Shown in pieces: positions 54,432 to 63,355 of a stretch of DNA of 64,000 nt; positions within the stretch are counted from its first letter, which is position 1; the number at the start of each line of letters is the position of its first letter. The DNA is from Limnovirga soli (GTDB lineage Bacteria > Bacteroidota > Bacteroidia > Chitinophagales > Chitinophagaceae). Where the stretch lies: contig NZ_WHPF01000014.1 of the NCBI RefSeq assembly GCF_013106755.1, forward strand, positions 62,001 to 126,000. Direction: 5' to 3'. A program made the position numbers and the translations under genes. The notes beneath the pieces are model-generated. The model searched no databases. It saw nothing but the letters and a program-made list of their open reading frames with translations, and was not told where the DNA came from.

Positions 54432-55196
54432 TTACCAGCCACCGCTTGCGCCACCGCCACCGCTACTGCCGCCGCCAAATCCACCGAAGCCACCGCCACC
54501 GCCGCCGCCAAATCCACCGCCACCACCGCGGCCACCGCCACTTAATAAAAATGGAAGCAGTAAATTACCATATCCTCTGCGGCTCATCATACCACCACCA
54601 CGTCCACCACCGCCACCACGGGATACCAACATGATTACTACAGCCACCACAATCAAAAATGTAAATATTGATCCGCCGCCACTATCGTTATTTTCACGAG
54701 AACGGGCTTCGCTATATTCCCCGGCAGCTGCTTTACCTAAGGAGGTAATGGCTTCATCAAATCCACGGTAATAATTTTCGGCTTTAAAGTTGGGGGTAAG
54801 ATCGTTATCTATAATGCTTTTAGCCGTAATATCAGGTATGGCACCTTCCAGTCCATAACCAACTTCAATTCTTATTTTGTGATCTTCTACTGCAACTAAT
54901 ATTAATACACCATTATCATGTTTGCTGCCGCCAATACCCCAGTCCCTAAATAATTTATTGGCATAATCAGCCACATCATATCCATTAAGTGTTGGTATGG
55001 TTACAATAGCAATCTGGTTTCCGGTACTATCGTCTAATGCCACCAATCTTTCCTCTAGAATCGCTTCCTGCTCAGGTGAAAGCACCTCGCCGGCATCAGT
55101 AACCAAACGTTGCGGGTTTGGTTTGGGTAATACATCCTGTGACCATGAGTTAATGGCAACTGTGCTAACTATTAAAAAGAGTAATATTTTTTTCAT
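54432..55196 (-). CDS. TPM-domain protein (TLP18.3/Psb32/MOLO-1 type) with Gly-rich tail, exported
   Basis: A protein of about 254 residues with signal peptide (KKILLFLIVSTVAINSWSQ). The TPM domain reads VTDAGEVLSPEQEAILEERL, QIAIVTIPTLNGYDVADYAN and DNGVLILVAVEDHKIRIEVG then YGLEGAIPDI. A TM segment (FTFLIVVAVVIMLVS) follows, then a tail that is almost pure Gly with some Ser, Arg and Phe, ending in SGGW. That layout (signal, TPM, TM, Gly-rich end) is the YgcG-like form. It lies behind the second TPM gene and a hairpin. Confidence 0.9.
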   Translation of the reverse strand: MKKILLFLIVSTVAINSWSQDVLPKPNPQRLVTDAGEVLSPEQEAILEERLVALDDSTGNQIAIVTIPTLNGYDVADYANKLFRDWGIGGSKHDNGVLILVAVEDHKIRIEVGYGLEGAIPDITAKSIIDNDLTPNFKAENYYRGFDEAITSLGKAAAGEYSEARSRENNDSGGGSIFTFLIVVAVVIMLVSRGGGGGRGGGMMSRRGYGNLLLPFLLSGGGRGGGGGFGGGGGGGFGGFGGGSSGGGGASGGW

Positions 55197-55208
55197 GGTC
55201 ATATAGAA

Positions 55209-55234
55209 AAATGCTGCCCAAACGGGCAGCATTT
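55209..55234 (-). terminator. Hairpin terminator or attenuator between the two TPM genes
   Basis: On the minus strand AAATGCTGCCC, a GTTT loop and GGGCAGCATTT followed by TTCT. It lies between the stop of the first TPM gene and the start of the second, so part of the transcripts may end here. Confidence 0.75.
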
Positions 55235-55241
55235 ATTTTGA

Positions 55242-55703
55242 TTATTTTCCAAAAACAATCTCATCAGGCAATTCATTTTTGTCGGTAGCTGCATCGTAGG
55301 GGAAATGGTGGGCCAGCGCTGCACCAATTTCTGTAACTACTGCCGAAATGCCTCTGGCATAATCGCTTTTATTAAAATGCTGTAACATATGTGCTACCGC
55401 CTCATGCCAAAATTCTTTGCCTGTTTTAGCATAAATACCTTCATCGCCAAAAACAGCCAGTTGTTTATCTTTTAAGGCAACATATACCAGCGTGGCATTG
55501 CGGTACACTGTTTTATCCATTTGCAGGTTATAAAATAACTCAACTGCCCTGTCCATGGCATCTACATAAGTGCAATTTGTTTCAATATAAACACGCACTT
55601 CTCCGCTGGTTGCTTTTTCTGTTGCCTGTATTGCCTGCAAAATCAACTCTTTTTCTGCCTGCGATAAAAGATCAACTGCTTTTTTCTTAAATAGTGAAAA
55701 CAT
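55242..55703 (-). CDS. TPM-domain protein (cytoplasmic form)
   Basis: A 153-residue protein without signal peptide. AEKELILQAIQATEKATSGE, VRVYIETNCTYVDAMDRAVE and NATLVYVALKDKQLAVFGDE are the TPM (YgcG-type) domain core; a conserved YAKTGKEFWHEAVAHMLQHF follows. It sits 15 bases after lemA, an arrangement (lemA, TPM, TPM) common in Bacteroidota that suggests a joint envelope role. Confidence 0.88.
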   Translation of the reverse strand: MFSLFKKKAVDLLSQAEKELILQAIQATEKATSGEVRVYIETNCTYVDAMDRAVELFYNLQMDKTVYRNATLVYVALKDKQLAVFGDEGIYAKTGKEFWHEAVAHMLQHFNKSDYARGISAVVTEIGAALAHHFPYDAATDKNELPDEIVFGK

Positions 55704-55717
55704 CTTGGTGTTGTAGG

Positions 55718-56311
55718 TTATTTGATGTTAAACTCAATATCCGGTGCTTTTTCGCTACCTGCATCTGCTTTATAGTATGGTTTTTCAGTAAAGTGAAAAA
55801 TACCTGCAAAAATGCTGTTAGGGAAAGTTTTTACACTTAGGTTATACCCGTTTACAGATTGGTTATAATCCTGGCGTGCACGATTTATACGGTTTTCAGT
55901 TCCTTCAATCTGAACCTGAAAATCCTGAAAAGATTTGGTAGTTTTTAAATCAGGATAAGCTTCTGCAACTGCCATTAAACGGCCAAATGCACTTTGTAAC
56001 TGTCCCTGTGCTGCCTGGTATTTTGCCAGAGATTCGGGATCGTTAATGTCAACTGTAACACTGGTGGCTTTTGCCCTGGCTTCCATTACTTCTTTTAAAG
56101 TAGATTTTTCAAAATTGGCCGAACCTTCAATGGTTTTAATAACGCTGCTATACAAATCTGTACGGCGTTGGTAATTGGTTTCTACATTTCCCCATACCTG
56201 TTTTACATCCTGATCTCCTTTTACTAGCCCGTTATAACTGCTGCAGCCACAACCGCCCAGTACAACTATTAAAGCAACAATAACTATTAATGCAAGGTTT
56301 TTAGTTTTCAT
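55718..56311 (-). CDS. lemA: LemA family lipoprotein
   Basis: A 197-residue protein from the ATG at 56311. A lipobox follows the first hydrophobic run (VIVALIVVLGGCGCSS). The LemA signature is complete: SYNGLVKGDQDVKQVWGNVE, TNYQRRTDLYSSVIKTIEGS, FGRLMAVAEAYPDLKTTKSF and GTENRINRARQDYNQSVNGY. The longer frame to 56392 has a second hydrophobic stretch and is less likely. Function of LemA is not settled. Confidence 0.92.
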   Translation of the reverse strand: MKTKNLALIVIVALIVVLGGCGCSSYNGLVKGDQDVKQVWGNVETNYQRRTDLYSSVIKTIEGSANFEKSTLKEVMEARAKATSVTVDINDPESLAKYQAAQGQLQSAFGRLMAVAEAYPDLKTTKSFQDFQVQIEGTENRINRARQDYNQSVNGYNLSVKTFPNSIFAGIFHFTEKPYYKADAGSEKAPDIEFNIK

Positions 56312-56388
56312 GATCTTTATCTGTTTTATTGAATAAATATACATCAAATCGTACACCACGAAAATGAAATATGACAATATAGCATAAA

Positions 56389-56421
56389 ACAAAAGCCACC
56401 GGTAAATTCGGTGGCTTTTGT
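56389..56421 (-). terminator. Rho-independent terminator of pgk
   Basis: On the minus strand ACAAAAGCCACCG, a short AATTTA loop and CGGTGGCTTTTG are followed by TTTTAT, about 95 bases after the pgk stop codon. Confidence 0.85.
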
Positions 56422-56516
56422 GGTAATATGGTTTACCGTATTATTCAATCAAAAATGGCATATAACCCCACTTATTACACCTCAGTTTTATGCATTTAAT
56501 GATTTAGATATTAGTT

Positions 56517-57716
56517 TTATGCCTTTACAGCAGCAATACCTGGTAATTCTTTGCCTTCAAAATATTCCAGCATGGCACCACCGCCGGTGCTAACATAGCT
56601 TACTTTATCATTAAAGCCAAATTGGTTAACGGCAGAAACGCTATCGCCGCCACCTACCAGCGAAAAGGCACCATTGCCTGTTGCTTCTGCAATGGCAACT
56701 GCCACCGCTTTTGTACCAGCCTGGAATTTTTCCATTTCAAAAACGCCCATTGGACCGTTCCATAAAATAGTTTTTGAGCGGCGAATTACTTCAGAGAATA
56801 TGCCGGCAGCTTTTGGGCCAATGTCTAAACCCATCCAGCCATCTGGTATGGCATCACTCATACATACTTTGGTATCAGCATCTGCTGCGAACTTATCGGC
56901 AATTACAGAATCTTCGGGCAAATGTATACTTACATTTTTATCCAGGGCTTTTTGTAATAATTCTTTGGCTGTGTCCAAACGGTCTTCTTCACAAAGTGAA
57001 TTGCCAATTTTACCACCACGGGCTTTCATAAATGTATAAGCCATGCCACCACCAATAATAATATCTGTGGCTCTTTCCAACAGGTTTTCGATAATGAGAA
57101 TCTTGTCAGAAACTTTGGCACCACCAATGATAGCTGTGAAAGGTTTTTCGGCCTGATGTAAAACTTTTTCTGCACTGGCTACTTCGCTATTCATTAATAA
57201 GCCAAAGCCTTTTTTATCGCTGCTGAAATATTGCGCTATTACGGCAGTGGAAGCGTGTGCCCTATGTGCTGTACCAAATGCATCATTGATATAAATATCG
57301 CCGAGTTTTGATAATTTTTGTGCAAAAGCTTCTTCGCCTTTTTCTTCTTCTTTATAAAAGCGCAGGTTTTCTAATAATAATACCTGACCTGGTTGCAGCG
57401 CTGCAGCAAATTCATATGCTTGCTCACCGATACAATCGTTGGCAAATATTACGCTGGTGCCAGGTAGTAATTCGCTTAAATGGGCTACAATATGTTTTAA
57501 TGAATATTTATCTTCCGGTCCACCTTTGGGGCGGCCCAGGTGACTCATTAGAATTACACTTCCGCCATCGGCAAGTATTTTTTTGATGGTGGGTAATGCG
57601 GCAGTCATTCTGGTATCATCAGTAATAGCCAGGGTTTGTTTATCCAGCGGTACATTAAAATCTACCCGTACCAGTGCTTTTTGTCCGGCGAAATTGTGGT
57701 CTGCAAATGTGATCAT
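56517..57716 (-). CDS. pgk: Phosphoglycerate kinase
   Basis: A 399-residue enzyme of glycolysis, ADP plus 1,3-bisphosphoglycerate to ATP plus 3-phosphoglycerate. The N-terminal [14 protein letters not shown], the substrate-binding [36 protein letters not shown] (hinge) and the C-terminal ATP-binding [19 protein letters not shown] are all intact; length matches the usual 390-400 residues. It follows gap on the same strand; a terminator and a family 1 repeat lie between them. Confidence 0.97.
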   Translation of the reverse strand: MITFADHNFAGQKALVRVDFNVPLDKQTLAITDDTRMTAALPTIKKILADGGSVILMSHLGRPKGGPEDKYSLKHIVAHLSELLPGTSVIFANDCIGEQAYEFAAALQPGQVLLLENLRFYKEEEKGEEAFAQKLSKLGDIYINDAFGTAHRAHASTAVIAQYFSSDKKGFGLLMNSEVASAEKVLHQAEKPFTAIIGGAKVSDKILIIENLLERATDIIIGGGMAYTFMKARGGKIGNSLCEEDRLDTAKELLQKALDKNVSIHLPEDSVIADKFAADADTKVCMSDAIPDGWMGLDIGPKAAGIFSEVIRRSKTILWNGPMGVFEMEKFQAGTKAVAVAIAEATGNGAFSLVGGGDSVSAVNQFGFNDKVSYVSTGGGAMLEYFEGKELPGIAAVKA

Positions 57717-57769
57717 GGTAATAAGTTTGGTTCAATTGAATGAATGGTTGATAATTTACCTTAAAAAAT

Positions 57770-57799
57770 AAAGCCACAGCGTTTCCACTGCGGCTTTTA
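57770..57799 (-). terminator. Rho-independent terminator between gap and pgk
   Basis: On the minus strand AAAAGCCGCAGTGG, an AAA loop and CGCTGTGGCTTT, followed by ATTTTTT. Together with the distance to gap (about 100 bp) it suggests separate transcription of the two glycolytic genes. Confidence 0.8.
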
Positions 57800-57839
57800 T
57801 TCTTTTATACTTAGCGCTTTGCTGCGCAGTGTTTTGTAA

Positions 57840-57858
57840 GTACAAGTGTGCGACGCAA
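57840..57858 (-). repeat. Dispersed repeat family 1 (reverse orientation)
   Basis: On the minus strand it reads GCTTTACTTGCGTCGCACAC then TTGTAC; perfect core. It lies 40 bases after the gap stop codon. Confidence 0.9.
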
Positions 57859-57897
57859 GTAAAGCTACATAGCTGTGCTTTACCCCTGGCTAAAAAA

Positions 57898-58911
57898 TTA
57901 CTTTGTAATTAAACCGGCGAAGAACTTTACAGTACGTACCAGTTGACTTACATAGCTCATTTCATTATCGTACCAGCTTACTGTTTTAACCAGTTGTGTA
58001 TCGCCAACGGTTAATACTTTGGTTTGTGTTGCATCGAACAAAGAACCGAAGTGTGTGCCAATAATATCGCTGCTTACAATTTCATCTTCGGTATAACCAA
58101 AGCTTTCTGTGCTGGCGGCCTGCATGGCTGCGTTGATTTCTTCTACGGTTACTTTTTTAGAAAGGATAGAAGTTAATTCAGTTAAAGAACCAGTGATGGT
58201 TGGTACACGTTGTGCGCTACCATCCAGTTTGCCCTTTAATTCTGGTAATACAAGACCAATGGCTTTTGCTGCACCTGTTGAGTTAGGAACAATATTGGCT
58301 GCCGCTGCACGTGCACGGCGAAGATCGCCTTTTGGATGCGGTGCATCTAATGTGTTTTGGTCGTTGGTGTAAGCGTGAATGGTAGTCATAATACCAGTAA
58401 CGATACCATAGCTGTCGTTTAACACTTTAGCCATTGGAGCCAAACAGTTGGTTGTACAAGATGCACAGCTGATGATGGTTTCGCTGCCATCTAAAATGTT
58501 GTGGTTTACATTGTATACAACTGTTTTAAGATCACCTGTTGCTGGTGCAGATATAACTACACGTTTGGCACCTGCAGTAATATGTGCTTCTGCTTTTGCT
58601 TTATCGGTAAAGAAACCTGTGCTTTCGATTACTACATCAACTTCATGGGCGCCCCATGGAATTTGTGCAGGATCTCTTTGTGCATATATTTTAACGGTAT
58701 CTCCGTTTACAACGATTGAATCTTCAGTAGCGGTAACGGTAGCATCGAAACGGCCTTGGGCACTATCATATTTTAATAAATGTGCTAATACTTTAGGACT
58801 GGTTAAATCGTTAATTGCAACCACATCAATACCTTCCATGTTGTAGATTTGACGATAAACCAAACGGCCGATACGTCCGAAACCGTTGATCGCAACTTTT
58901 ACTGTGCTCAT
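57898..58911 (-). CDS. gap: Glyceraldehyde-3-phosphate dehydrogenase, type I
   Basis: A 337-residue enzyme. NAD is bound by [18 protein letters not shown] (residues 4-21); the catalytic Cys152 is in [30 protein letters not shown] is the C-terminal signature. It catalyses the oxidation of glyceraldehyde 3-phosphate to 1,3-bisphosphoglycerate, the step before Pgk, encoded downstream on the same strand. Confidence 0.97.
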   Translation of the reverse strand: MSTVKVAINGFGRIGRLVYRQIYNMEGIDVVAINDLTSPKVLAHLLKYDSAQGRFDATVTATEDSIVVNGDTVKIYAQRDPAQIPWGAHEVDVVIESTGFFTDKAKAEAHITAGAKRVVISAPATGDLKTVVYNVNHNILDGSETIISCASCTTNCLAPMAKVLNDSYGIVTGIMTTIHAYTNDQNTLDAPHPKGDLRRARAAAANIVPNSTGAAKAIGLVLPELKGKLDGSAQRVPTITGSLTELTSILSKKVTVEEINAAMQAASTESFGYTEDEIVSSDIIGTHFGSLFDATQTKVLTVGDTQLVKTVSWYDNEMSYVSQLVRTVKFFAGLITK

Positions 58912-59279
58912 GTTTTATTTATTTAAGTTTTTAAAAACTTCGCGAATTTACAATGATTCGGTAGATTTTTTATGATATTTTTTCATTATTAATTGAAATC
59001 CTCGTTTGAAACGCAGGATTTTTTAGCCCTTTTTACTTCATTTCGCCACATATTTTTTTGTTGAATAGTTGAATCTTAAACAGATAGGCCTAAAAGGCTA
59101 CATTGATTATAATAAATAAAGAAGCATAGGAAAGGGATTATTTTTAAACGGGTAATACAATGCTTTGCAGGTAAGAATAGAATAAAAAATAAAAAAAGTT
59201 TTGCCAGTTAATTTCACTCGCCTATTTTTGCACTCCCAAAACAAAAAAGGATATCAAGGTTTAACCTTGTTTTCTTAAT
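58912..59279. other. Gap between gap and the tRNA gene
   Basis: A 368-bp AT-rich stretch holding the divergent control regions of gap (minus) and of tRNA-Glu (plus, promoter at 59200-59230). No gene is seen. Confidence 0.6.
59200..59230 (+). promoter_or_regulatory. Bacteroidota-type promoter of tRNA-Glu
   Basis: TTTG at 59200-59203 (-33 box) and TATTTTTG at 59223-59230 (-7 box, TAnnTTTG) are separated by 19 bases, the normal spacing for the main sigma factor of this phylum. The tRNA starts 50 bases downstream. Confidence 0.75.
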
Positions 59280-59351
59280 GGAGCGTTGGTCAAGGGGTTA
59301 AGACACCTCCCTTTCACGGAGGAATCACGGGTTCGATTCCCGTACGCTCTA
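59280..59351 (+). tRNA. tRNA-Glu (anticodon UUC)
   Basis: A 72-base cloverleaf. The acceptor stem pairs GGAGCGT (59280-59286) with ACGCTCT (59344-59350). The anticodon arm is CCTCC, loop CTTTCAC, GGAGG, giving anticodon TTC. The T arm is CGGGTTCGATTCCCG. CCA is not encoded. It is the probable insertion site of the integrase element starting directly downstream. Confidence 0.95.
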
Positions 59352-59468
59352 CAAAATAAACCGTTGAAAACCAACGACTTACGCTATGCCGATAAAAAAA
59401 GTCGGGCGAAAAGTCGGGCAAAAGAAAGAAGTTATGGACTAATTGAACAATTCAAAAATCAAGTACCC

Positions 59469-60650
59469 ATGACTTCTTTTTTATTTAAAAAAGCCAAGCT
59501 TTACTTCGCCAAAGGAGACCTTTCAAAGGAATGGTACATTGAATATTACTACCTAAAGCCCGGTACCACCGATACCTACCAACGATTTAAAGAGCGTTTT
59601 AACATCAATCGCATCCCCAATTTACAAGATAGACTTGCTTACGGCAACGAGTTTGTGAAGTTCATGAACAAAAAGCTGCAAAGTGGTTGGAGCCCCTATA
59701 CGGCAATTGAAAAGGATAAACAGGAAATGCCACCAGTGCTTGACCAACTGCAATTGATAATTAGAGATTTAACCGCCAGTGCATCCAAATACAAGATTGA
59801 TACTTTGAACGAGCAACTTAACCGGTTTAAAAAGTTTGTAGAAGCCCACAACCTGGAATCATTTTCTATGCAAGATTTTACTGAGCAGCAGGCCGATGAT
59901 TACCGGGTGTATATGGATAAGGAGTTGGACCTATCCGTTAAAACCATCAATTCTTCGCTAAGTTATTTTACGGCCATTTGGAAACATGCCATCAAAGTAA
60001 AAAAGTGGTGTTTGCTAAACCCGTTTGATAATATTGATCGCATGAAAAAAACGCAGAAGCCTACCAAGGTGGAACGTTTTGAACCTATTAGTAGTAAGGA
60101 GTTAGATATTATTTTACATAACCTGCGCGAAGGGCAGCAGCCTTTTATTGTATTTCTCGGCATGATCTATTTTGCATGGGCTCGGCCTGCCGAAATTGCC
60201 CGTTTAAAAATTGCTGATATTGATTTGCAGCAAAACATTATTCGTTTCCCAAAGGGCGAAACTAAAAATAAACAGGGTGCTTACGTGCAAATTGTGCCGC
60301 CGCTAAAAAAGCTGCTGGCCAGTATTAACCTGCAAAATTACCCCGGCAATTATTACATTTTTAGTGGCGATAGTACCGGTTTTATGCCCGGCAAAACAAA
60401 GCTTAACCGCCAACGTGCCACCGCCCGATGGCTTGACACTGTTAAGAATGGAATGGGCATTACAAAAGATATGTACGCCCTTAAACATACCGGTAATATT
60501 GATTACTTGTTAAACAACAAAGACAATATAGATCTTAAGTGGCAGCAAATGCAAAACCGCCACAGCAGCAGCGCCATGACGGAACGCTACAACCGTAAAC
60601 TGGGCGCCTATTTTATTAACTGTAGCAATTTACATTTTAGAGATTTTTAG
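59469..60650 (+). CDS. Tyrosine recombinase / site-specific integrase
   Basis: A 393-residue phage-type integrase from the ATG at 59469. The frame is open back into the tRNA gene (59286), which cannot be its start. An N-terminal Arm and SAM-like core-binding domain (EQLNRFKKFVEAHNLESFSM then QDFTEQQADDYRVYMDKELD) is followed by the catalytic domain: Arg239 in FAWARPAEIARL, His340 in ALKHTGN, His365 in MQNRHSSSAM and the nucleophile Tyr374 in TERYNRKLG. All key residues are present, so it may be active. It lies 118 bases behind tRNA-Glu, the classical place for an integrase of an element inserted at a tRNA 3' end. Confidence 0.93.
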   Translation: MTSFLFKKAKLYFAKGDLSKEWYIEYYYLKPGTTDTYQRFKERFNINRIPNLQDRLAYGNEFVKFMNKKLQSGWSPYTAIEKDKQEMPPVLDQLQLIIRDLTASASKYKIDTLNEQLNRFKKFVEAHNLESFSMQDFTEQQADDYRVYMDKELDLSVKTINSSLSYFTAIWKHAIKVKKWCLLNPFDNIDRMKKTQKPTKVERFEPISSKELDIILHNLREGQQPFIVFLGMIYFAWARPAEIARLKIADIDLQQNIIRFPKGETKNKQGAYVQIVPPLKKLLASINLQNYPGNYYIFSGDSTGFMPGKTKLNRQRATARWLDTVKNGMGITKDMYALKHTGNIDYLLNNKDNIDLKWQQMQNRHSSSAMTERYNRKLGAYFINCSNLHFRDF

Positions 60651-60697
60651 CCAAGCAGGGGAATAAGCATGTGGCTTTACTTGCGTCGCACACTTGT
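60540..60697 (+). repeat. Direct repeat, left copy: integrase 3' end plus family 1 repeat
   Basis: The last 36 codons of the integrase gene (from Trp358), the stop and 47 bases downstream including the family 1 repeat are repeated at 63843-64000. By eye the copies differ at about 13 of 157 positions without gaps. The window ends inside the right copy, so its full extent is not known. Confidence 0.92.
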
Positions 60698-60699
60698 GC
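60681..60699 (+). repeat. Dispersed repeat family 1
   Basis: The core reads TTGCGTCGCACACTTGTGC, 31 bases after the integrase stop. The copy at 63984 is the same repeat behind the second integrase tail. Confidence 0.88.
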
Positions 60700-60782
60700 G
60701 GTTGGATTATTACTCGGCTTTTACAAAGGCAAAAAAGCAGATTTTTAAAATAAAATCGTGCCACAAATTCATATTGCTATAA

Positions 60783-60853
60783 ACCTTAGCCAAAAACGTG
60801 ATAAATCACGGGGTGCGTGATTTATCACAGACCAAACCGCGTGATAAATCACG
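60783..60853 (-). repeat. Triple-palindrome element, inverted copy
   Basis: Units at 60797-60810, 60816-60828 (last base changed) and 60840-60853. Read on the minus strand, units, spacers and the tail TTTTTGGCTAA match the element at 20250-20322. Confidence 0.9.
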
Positions 60854-61056
60854 CTTTTTTGTGTTACCAGGATATATAAATTTGTGGTAGGGATTTCAAA
60901 CTATTTTACTTTATTAGATTGCTGCTATAAACAATACAAAATGTATAATAACACTTTGGTGATTATCAATGGTTTTAAATTTTGGATTATATCAATTAAT
61001 AGCATCAATCTTTGAGTTGTAGGCGATTTCATCGACGTTACTACTAAATTTAAAAT

Positions 61057-61680
61057 ATGAGTGGAGAACTAATCGGAATTTTGGGTGGTTTAGTTGGGTC
61101 AACCATGACAGTAATAATCACGAAATTTTTGGAGATTGTACAACAGAAAAATGAATTTTCCTTTGAATTAAAAAAACAATTTTTCTCAAAAAAATTACAA
61201 GCAGCTGAAGCTGCTATAATGCAATACTCGCATTTTTCTGAAGCGCTAAACCAATTAAGTATTTTATATAGTCGTTATAGGGAGAGCGATTCGAATGTTG
61301 GGCAAGACTTAACAAATAATTTTTTAAAGCAAATCGACGACAAAATCGCTTTGGCAAATAGTTCATCTCTAGCTTTATCCAACGCAATAGGACTATATTT
61401 TGATTTACAATCAAACTTCACTTCAAATCAAATTTTGACACATTTTTATGATAGCCTAAATATGTTAGCTCCATATACAGAAAATGTAGAGTTTACACAT
61501 GATCAATATTTAAGAAATATCGGTGGTAATCAAGAAGCTGAGGCCTATCAAATTTATATCGATGCAGAAAATAATTTAGACCAAGCAATGAAAAAAGTTG
61601 GCGAAGAATATAAAATAGCTGACACAGAGTTAAGAAATCAAATGCACCAAATTAGAAATAGCATGAGAAAATATGAATAA
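61057..61680 (+). CDS. Membrane-anchored helical protein of unknown function, island cargo
   Basis: A 207-residue protein. One TM segment at the N-terminus (LIGILGGLVGSTMTVIITKF), then long charged helices with coiled-coil character (FELKKQFFSKKLQAAEAAIM, AYQIYIDAENNLDQAMKKVG). No family is recognised. It is the first cargo gene behind the integrase and is followed by the long inverted repeat at 61684-61877. Confidence 0.6.
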   Translation: MSGELIGILGGLVGSTMTVIITKFLEIVQQKNEFSFELKKQFFSKKLQAAEAAIMQYSHFSEALNQLSILYSRYRESDSNVGQDLTNNFLKQIDDKIALANSSSLALSNAIGLYFDLQSNFTSNQILTHFYDSLNMLAPYTENVEFTHDQYLRNIGGNQEAEAYQIYIDAENNLDQAMKKVGEEYKIADTELRNQMHQIRNSMRKYE

Positions 61681-61683
61681 ACT

Positions 61684-61877
61684 GCCTACAACATGGGGTT
61701 TTATGCAAGTTAGGCTTGAGAAACTAATTTCAGTCAATTGCAAAGGCGGGCATTGGTTACGGCTGGACAAACAATATTGAGCATTAGTTTTAATTTCAAC
61801 AAAATATTTACAATCAGCAGCGGCCAGGGCAGACGGAATTCTAATTCCCAACCTGCATAAAGCCATGTTCGTTGGGC
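61684..61877. repeat. Long imperfect inverted repeat, attC-like (integron-cassette site)
   Basis: GCCTACAACATGG then GGTTTTATGCAAGTTAGG at 61684-61714 pairs with CCCAACCTGCATAAAGCCAT then GTTCGTTGGGC at 61847-61877, with few mismatches and one bulge. The right end GTTGGGC fits the R' core GTTRRRY of attC sites and the left end GCCTACAAC is near its partner. The 130-bp loop holds the small nested hairpin GGAATTCTAATTCC. An attC identity is inference; the inverted repeat is visible directly. Confidence 0.6.
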
Positions 61878-61902
61878 GTAATATTTCACCACCATTATAA
61901 TT

Positions 61903-62085
61903 ATGACTCTACAAGATTTAAAAAATCAAATTGTTCAAATTATTGACAATTTAAAAAATCACGGAATTTTTCCTAAGGAAAATAATTTATATGAATTAAC
62001 GAGTCAACTAATTTTAGGACGAGACAAAATCGCTACTGTACTGCATCCGAGCTTGACGGAATTCTGTTCGGCAAATAGCTGTTAA
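61903..62085 (+). pseudogene. Short reading frame, probable gene fragment in the island
   Basis: A 60-codon frame (LQDLKNQIVQIIDNLKNHGI then FPKENNLYELTSQLILG) that begins like a real protein, but its last dozen or so codons read into GACGGAATTCTGTTCGGC, a sequence shared with the loop of the inverted repeat before it. It therefore looks like the N-terminus of a gene cut by the joining of another segment. Confidence 0.45.
62055..62065 (+). repeat. Shared word GACGGAATTCT, second cassette-like junction
   Basis: The same 11 bases occur in the loop of the attC-like repeat at 61832-61842. Here they are followed by GTTCGGCAAATAGCTGTTAA and, about 110 bp on, by GGTTCGTTATCTGTAAT right before the next gene. 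A less regular junction of the same type is possible. Confidence 0.4.
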
Positions 62086-62215
62086 CTTGTACTTTTAAAT
62101 TATTATTAGGCTGCAGTTGTGGGCAGACACAGCATTAAATATCCCATCTGCGGCAATACTGGTTCGTTATCTGTAATTTTACCGAAAATTCAGACTACTC
62201 ACAAAAAAATATAAT

Positions 62216-63094
62216 ATGACAAATTTTAGAACTCAATTTCTATTAGTAGGTTTTTTACTGACTTCATTTTTTTTACAAGCACAAAAAATTAAAGACCCAG
62301 ATGATTTTTTAATTCCAAAAGGAGTTGACAGCTTACCTAAAATATTTCTTTTAGGTTCTTTTCATTTTGAATATCCAAATTTAGACGCAAATAAAGTGGA
62401 CAAGTCAAAACAAATTGATATTTTATCAGAACAAAAACAGAAGGAATTACAAAAACTGTTAGATTATATAGCCATATTTAGGCCAACTAAAATTTGTATT
62501 GAAGCTCCTGTACAATGGAATGCAATGGAAAAGTATAGAATGTATAAAACAGGGAAAAAAGAATTAGGACGAGACGAAATTCAGCAAATAGCATTTAGAC
62601 TTATGGATAGATTCAAGTTAGATACAGTTTACTGTGTTGATGCAAGCACAATTGCTGACGATTTAAGCGAATCAAAAGATTCAACTGTAATTAAACCATA
62701 TATCGACGAAATATTCAAGGACTATTCTTTTAAGGCTATTCCTACTTACAAAAAATGGATTGAGTACGAAACAGAGCAGAATTTAAAAGTACCACTGTTT
62801 GAGTATTTCAAGTATTTTAATTCCCAGAAAAGATTTTTGCGTGATTATGGATATTATTTATCGGGAGAATTTAAAAACGGAAAATACAATGGTGCAGACG
62901 CATTAGCCACTTATTGGTATGACCGAAATTTGCGAATTTTCAGAAATATTCAACGAATTACAACTTCATCAAATGACAGAATTTTAGTTTTATTTGGAGC
63001 AGGACATATTTCGATTTTAGACCAACTTCTAAAATGTACACCAGAATATAATTACATAAAATTTGACGACCTGAAAAACCAAAGCAACCGGTAA
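62216..63094 (+). CDS. DUF5694 / TraB-like exported protein, island cargo
   Basis: A 292-residue protein with signal peptide (LVGFLLTSFFLQAQ). The first motif KIFLLGSFHFEYPNL and the last VLFGAGHISILDQLL are the conserved GxFH and GAGH elements of the TraB/GumN/DUF5694 group. In between lies LLDYIAIFRPTKICIEAPVQ. Members are thought to be metal-dependent hydrolases, but function is unproven. It has no close neighbours on the strand. Confidence 0.8.
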   Translation: MTNFRTQFLLVGFLLTSFFLQAQKIKDPDDFLIPKGVDSLPKIFLLGSFHFEYPNLDANKVDKSKQIDILSEQKQKELQKLLDYIAIFRPTKICIEAPVQWNAMEKYRMYKTGKKELGRDEIQQIAFRLMDRFKLDTVYCVDASTIADDLSESKDSTVIKPYIDEIFKDYSFKAIPTYKKWIEYETEQNLKVPLFEYFKYFNSQKRFLRDYGYYLSGEFKNGKYNGADALATYWYDRNLRIFRNIQRITTSSNDRILVLFGAGHISILDQLLKCTPEYNYIKFDDLKNQSNR

Positions 63095-63355
63095 AAATCG
63101 GTTTGACAATATGGCGGGGCGACGAATATATTCTCAATTTTTTATTCGCTGATCGTCTTCAGATCCAGCCGACGAATAAAGCCGAGCAAACGAATAAACA
63201 ATGAATTTATATTTATAAATTTAGCAGCGGTTACGGGCTGAGGATTTTCAAATGCAAACTGGTCGCCAATCCGTTTGGGTTAGCGGTCATTGTAAAGAGA
63301 CCCTACGAGGTAAACCGATATTTGACAATTAAGGCAGAAATATATTCAAGCATCA

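Larger units (their letters stand above)
60651..61056. other. Gap behind the integrase with repeats, no gene
   Basis: A 406-bp stretch with a family 1 repeat (60681) and the triple-palindrome element (60783-60853). The last 150 bp before the next gene are AT-rich and presumably hold its promoter. Confidence 0.55.

Noticed and set aside
54412-54771. Proline-rich plus-strand open frame of 119 codons
   Set aside because: It is the antisense of the Gly-rich tail of the TPM protein (GGC/GGT codons read as GCC/ACC/CCA); no start context or family features.
59328-59351. Second attachment site (copy of the tRNA-Glu 3' end) inside the window
   Set aside because: I looked for another copy of the T-arm and acceptor sequence downstream and found none up to base 64000; the far end of the element probably lies outside.
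59286-59468. Upstream extension of the integrase frame into the tRNA
   Set aside because: It starts inside the tRNA-Glu gene; the N-terminal part is translated tRNA and linker, and the family-like sequence begins at the ATG at 59469.
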